Shown: piece after piece, positions 61,062-64,000 of the stretch
How positions within the stretch are numbered: position 1 is the first letter of the stretch
Layout of the letters: the number at the start of each line of letters is the position of its first letter
From: Butyrivibrio sp. AE3009
GTDB taxonomy: Bacteria; Bacillota; Clostridia; Lachnospirales; Lachnospiraceae
Direction of reading: 5' to 3'
DNA: 64,000 bases
Assembly (NCBI RefSeq): GCF_000420845.1
Contig: NZ_ATVS01000009.1
Span: 62,001-126,000 of the forward strand
Notes under the pieces: generated by a model
Databases searched by the model: none
What the model was told of the DNA's origin: nothing
The model's input: the letters and a program-made list of their open reading frames with translations, nothing else
Position numbers and translations under genes: made by a program

Positions 61062-61980
61062 GCTTTGACTTTCCTTCCTGTTTCTCAATCTTCTCCAGGG
61101 CCTCAAGTTCCTTCATCTCCTCGGCTTCCTGGGCACTCTTCTTACCATTGTTCTTTTTCTTCTGCTTCTTCTTGAAGAATTCGATGTCCTCGAGCTTGTA
61201 CTCGTGAACTTCCTTCTCATCGTCCACTTCAACAAGGATCTTCAGGGTCTGACGAAGGATATTAACACTTGATACCTCGCCCTCAAGTCCGTCCTTAGCC
61301 TTGCAGAAATCGCCGATTCCGGGCATCTTGCGGTTAAGCTCCTCGTATACATCCTCTTCGTTCTTGAGGCAGCACATAAGTCTTCCGCATACTCCGGAGA
61401 TCTTGGTGGGATTAAGGGAAAGGCTCTGCTCCTTGGCCATCTTGATTGATACAGGCACGAAGTCTGAAAGATATGAATGGCAGCACAGTGGTCTGCCGCA
61501 GATGCCGTAGCCACCGATTATCTTGGTCTCATCCCTTACACCGATCTGGCGAAGCTCGATTCTGGTCTTGAATACAGAAGCCAGATCTTTTACCAGCTCT
61601 CTGAAATCTATTCTGCCGTCGGCAGTGAAATAAAAGAGAATCTTGTTGTTATCAAAGGTATACTCAGCATCAATGAGCTTCATATCAAGATTGTGCTTCT
61701 TGATCTTCTCGAGACAGATTCTGAAGGCTTCCTTCTCCTTCTCTCTGTTGCTTCTCTCCTGCTCATCGTCCTTGGTGCTGGCTGTTCTGAGGACTGTCTT
61801 AAGGGGCTTGATAACCTCTTCGTCCTCAATGTCTCTGGGCTCGCCCACTACTGTTCCGTACTCAACACCTCTTGCGGTCTCTACAATAACGTGGTCACCC
61901 TTTTTGATCTCATACTTACCCGGTGAAAAGAAATATATCTTTCCGGCGGATCTGAATCTTACGCCGATAACTCTTGTCAT
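61048..61980 (-). CDS. yaaT: PSP1 domain protein (YaaT/RicT-like)
   Basis: A 310-residue protein with the PSP1 domain: GVRFRSAGKIYFFSPG at the start, GVEYGTVVGEPRDI, GVRDETKIIGGYGICGRPLC with conserved Cys, SGVCGRLMCCLKNE, and a Lys/Glu-rich tail. Bacillus YaaT/RicT is part of the Y-complex that aids mRNA processing and holds iron-sulfur clusters through such Cys. The ATG at 61980 overlaps the holB stop codon (ATGA) and follows AAGGAGTGTTT. Confidence 0.94.
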   Translation of the reverse strand: MTRVIGVRFRSAGKIYFFSPGKYEIKKGDHVIVETARGVEYGTVVGEPRDIEDEEVIKPLKTVLRTASTKDDEQERSNREKEKEAFRICLEKIKKHNLDMKLIDAEYTFDNNKILFYFTADGRIDFRELVKDLASVFKTRIELRQIGVRDETKIIGGYGICGRPLCCHSYLSDFVPVSIKMAKEQSLSLNPTKISGVCGRLMCCLKNEEDVYEELNRKMPGIGDFCKAKDGLEGEVSSVNILRQTLKILVEVDDEKEVHEYKLEDIEFFKKKQKKKNNGKKSAQEAEEMKELEALEKIEKQEGKSKLGDN

Positions 61981-63023
61981 AAACACTCCTTAATGCCCAG
62001 AAGCATCAGCTCCAGAGCTAAATCTATGTTAACATTGGAACTAATGCGATTCTTCGCAGTTTCCATGTTCTTAATAATACGATCTATCCCCTCGTAGCTG
62101 ATAGTTTTCGTAACACTACTAATATACGATACCTTGTCGGTGAAAATCAAGTGAACATCCTCTCCTGTAGCCTTATAAACCAGCATGTCACGAAACAGGA
62201 ACAGGAGCACATCCATGAAGTCCTCAAGCGCAACCAGGTCGATACCCTTTTTGGCCGTCTTGGAATCTTCCTCCTCCGGCTCCAGAATGGCGTGGACTCT
62301 GTTCATGATGTCATATATCTCAAGGTTCTTAAGCTTCCCCACCAGCTCTATGGTCTCGTTCTTGAGATTCTCAAACCTCTCGTTGGAGGCAAGACTGATG
62401 GCCTTACCCACATTTCCCCTGGCAAAAGAGGCACATACCATGGCCTTGTAATCCACAATCTTACAGGTCTCCATCAGGAATTTTGTAATGGCTTCGTCCC
62501 TGGCGGGTTTCATGGGAAGCACTATGCATCTACTTATGATAGTGGGCAGGAATGCATTGATGTTATTGGTAAGAATTATCATTACGATATAGGCCGGAGG
62601 CTCTTCCAGGGTTTTCAAAAGAGCGTTCTGGGCCGCTACGGTCATTTTTTCCCCTTCAGGAATAATGTAGATCTTATAATCACTCTCATAGGGGCGTATG
62701 ACAACGTCATCACGAAGTTTCTCCCTGATGTCATCAACACCTATGCTGTTTGGCTTATCGTGGGTAATTGTGATGATATCCGGATGGTTCTCGGAAAGTG
62801 CCTTGATGCAGGAGGGACACTCATTACAGGCCTCGATATAATCGCCTTCATCCTTCCTGTGCTGGCACTGAAGTGCCTTGGCAAAGATCCTTGCAATATA
62901 CTCTTTGCCCGCCTCATTCTCCCCTGAGATGATATACGCATGGGATACCTTGCCGGTCTTAAGAGCATTCTGCATATGCTCCTTCATCTGCTGTTGATCT
63001 ATGATATCAGAAAAATCTGCCAT
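61977..63023 (-). CDS. holB: DNA polymerase III subunit delta'
   Basis: A 348-residue clamp-loader subunit. SHAYIISGENEAGKEYIARI is the degenerate P-loop usual for delta'. CNECPSC is the zinc site, and AAQNALLKTLEEPP and TIISRCIVLPM are the sensor region and SRC motif. It works with the gamma/tau complex at the replication fork. The stop codon overlaps the yaaT start codon. The position between yaaR and yaaT is the same as in Bacillus. Confidence 0.95.
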   Translation of the reverse strand: MADFSDIIDQQQMKEHMQNALKTGKVSHAYIISGENEAGKEYIARIFAKALQCQHRKDEGDYIEACNECPSCIKALSENHPDIITITHDKPNSIGVDDIREKLRDDVVIRPYESDYKIYIIPEGEKMTVAAQNALLKTLEEPPAYIVMIILTNNINAFLPTIISRCIVLPMKPARDEAITKFLMETCKIVDYKAMVCASFARGNVGKAISLASNERFENLKNETIELVGKLKNLEIYDIMNRVHAILEPEEEDSKTAKKGIDLVALEDFMDVLLFLFRDMLVYKATGEDVHLIFTDKVSYISSVTKTISYEGIDRIIKNMETAKNRISSNVNIDLALELMLLGIKECL

Positions 63024-63125
63024 TTCGCCTCTTCTCCTTAATGGACGCTATCATAATCTGTATTGTTCGAAAAGGTTGGCAGATTATTAGGGCTTCCACC
63101 AAGAAGTCCCTATGCTATGGGCCTA

Positions 63126-63566
63126 TCAGGTAAAGATATCCAATAGGAGCCCCTGTATCTGTCCTATTTTAGCCAGGATGGCTATATTGTCCTTCTCATC
63201 CTTAACAAGTTCCCGGGCCAGAGCATCCAGTTCATCGTCCACCTGCCTGATGATGCCGTAGACTCTGTGACGCCCTCTCCTGTCCAGAAAGTTCTCTCTG
63301 GAAAACTCATGGGACCTTGTTACCACTTCATTCAAAAAGTCCTTGATAAGTATCCGATACCTCTGCATATCCTTGATGTCGTTTTTCTTGGAAATGCGGT
63401 CTCCCTGCTGGATAATATCCTGAAGCATCAGATTAAGACGCTCCGCAAGGCCTGTATCCTCAAGCTTACTTGTGAGCACAAATTTAAAATCCCCTGTGGC
63501 CTCCTGAACCTGCTCCGGAGCCTGGGGCTGATTGGTAGGTGTGATACCGCTTATCTTAATATCCAT
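63126..63566 (-). CDS. yaaR: YaaR family (DUF327) protein
   Basis: A 146-residue helical protein. [19 protein letters not shown] and [22 protein letters not shown] segments match the DUF327/YaaR family. Function is unknown; in Bacillus it stands beside holB, as here. The 100-bp gap to holB holds a small hairpin (GGGACTTC-TTGGT-GGAAGCCC on the minus strand) without a T-run. Confidence 0.9.
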   Translation of the reverse strand: MDIKISGITPTNQPQAPEQVQEATGDFKFVLTSKLEDTGLAERLNLMLQDIIQQGDRISKKNDIKDMQRYRILIKDFLNEVVTRSHEFSRENFLDRRGRHRVYGIIRQVDDELDALARELVKDEKDNIAILAKIGQIQGLLLDIFT

Positions 63567-63612
63567 AAACCGCCCTCCAAATCAACGTGCTACCTCTAGT
63601 TATTATACCACA

Positions 63613-64000
63613 TTAGTCCTTGATAACATGCAGTGTGTTCATCATATACATGAAACGTCGTCCGGTGCCTTCAGCCCCCTCAATATTGTAGTGGGCAGTG
63701 CCTACTATAGTGCCCTCTCCGTCGGGAATAATATACACCTTCTGCAGATGCTCAGGCATTGTCTGACCGCCTACATTGGCTGATGCGTCAATCCTTGTGC
63801 AGGGACCGGCATTGTCCAGCTCATAGATGTCAGTGCTGATCTCATACTCTTTTGACAGCTCCTCACTTATGGAGGCAACCACAGCATCCGCGCTCTCAGC
63901 CCAGTACTCTATCTCCAGGTAATCCTCGGGATTGCTGGCATCGTCATAAACGCTGATAAAACATTCTCCCTCCGCACTGCTGTATCTTGTGTAAAACTCA
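63613..64000 (-). CDS. hypothetical protein, C-terminal part only
   Basis: The frame enters from the right edge and gives 128 residues, through EFYTRYSSAEGECFISVYDD, VVASISEELSKEYEISTDIY, and ends YMMNTLHVIKD. It looks like a soluble alpha/beta protein. I do not recognise the family. It is the gene upstream of yaaR and may be co-transcribed. Confidence 0.65.
   Translation of the reverse strand, partial: EFYTRYSSAEGECFISVYDDASNPEDYLEIEYWAESADAVVASISEELSKEYEISTDIYELDNAGPCTRIDASANVGGQTMPEHLQKVYIIPDGEGTIVGTAHYNIEGAEGTGRRFMYMMNTLHVIKD

Overview
The window looks like chromosomal DNA of a gut or rumen Lachnospiraceae bacterium, most likely close to Butyrivibrio or Pseudobutyrivibrio. This rests on strong GGAGG-type ribosome binding sites, a T-box in front of ileS, the Firmicutes order yaaR-holB-yaaT-trmN6-like-rsmI, a Gram-positive GalT, many short-lipobox lipoproteins and a heavy load of carbohydrate genes. 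Most genes lie on the minus strand. No rRNA, tRNA, CRISPR array, prophage or intact insertion sequence was seen.

Layout. 0-1.7 kb: a partial gene, a DUF1622 membrane protein, a truncated Rpn-type nuclease and a Pho-box-like array. 1.8-4.2 kb: glycogen phosphorylase. 4.5-14 kb: four secreted lipoproteins, three or four of them with FG-GAP-like acidic repeats, interleaved with ileS (T-box controlled) and a membrane metallophosphoesterase. 14-18.6 kb: an aminotransferase and its Lrp regulator, a HypE-like AIR synthase and a VanW protein. 19-22 kb: galK-galT. 22-25.8 kb: TelA and XpaC, divergent from an AraC regulator. 27.4-30.4 kb: a plus-strand operon of a Cthe_2159-like lipoprotein, a VTC polyphosphate-polymerase domain protein and DUF4956. 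30.6-34.1 kb, plus 6.4-6.8 kb: remnants of polymorphic toxin or type VII-like genes, including a WXG100-like fragment, a HINT toxin with an internal deletion and a DUF4279 candidate immunity gene.

34-53.6 kb is a glycan-use region. It holds NagB, an iron-ADH homologue without metal ligands, an unclassified lyase-like protein, a ROK sugar kinase and a GH105 unsaturated uronyl hydrolase. These face an AraC regulator, followed by a PHP hydrolase, a GH38 alpha-mannosidase, an unknown protein and a complete Opp-type ABC transporter. Together they suggest uptake and breakdown of an oligosaccharide with mannose, hexosamine and uronic acid. 53.8-59.4 kb: a GGDEF/degenerate-EAL protein, PEP carboxykinase and a GH27 alpha-galactosidase, which could feed galactose to galK-galT. 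59.4-64 kb: the conserved rsmI-to-yaaR block and a partial gene.

The most unusual non-coding features are two long inverted-repeat elements (25.8-26.1 and 30.4-30.6 kb), each between convergent genes. They share a core, but their outer arms differ between copies while staying self-complementary within each copy. There are also several REP-like palindromes built on GTCCCC, and a two-part operator-like element found ahead of two separate toxin-gene remnants.
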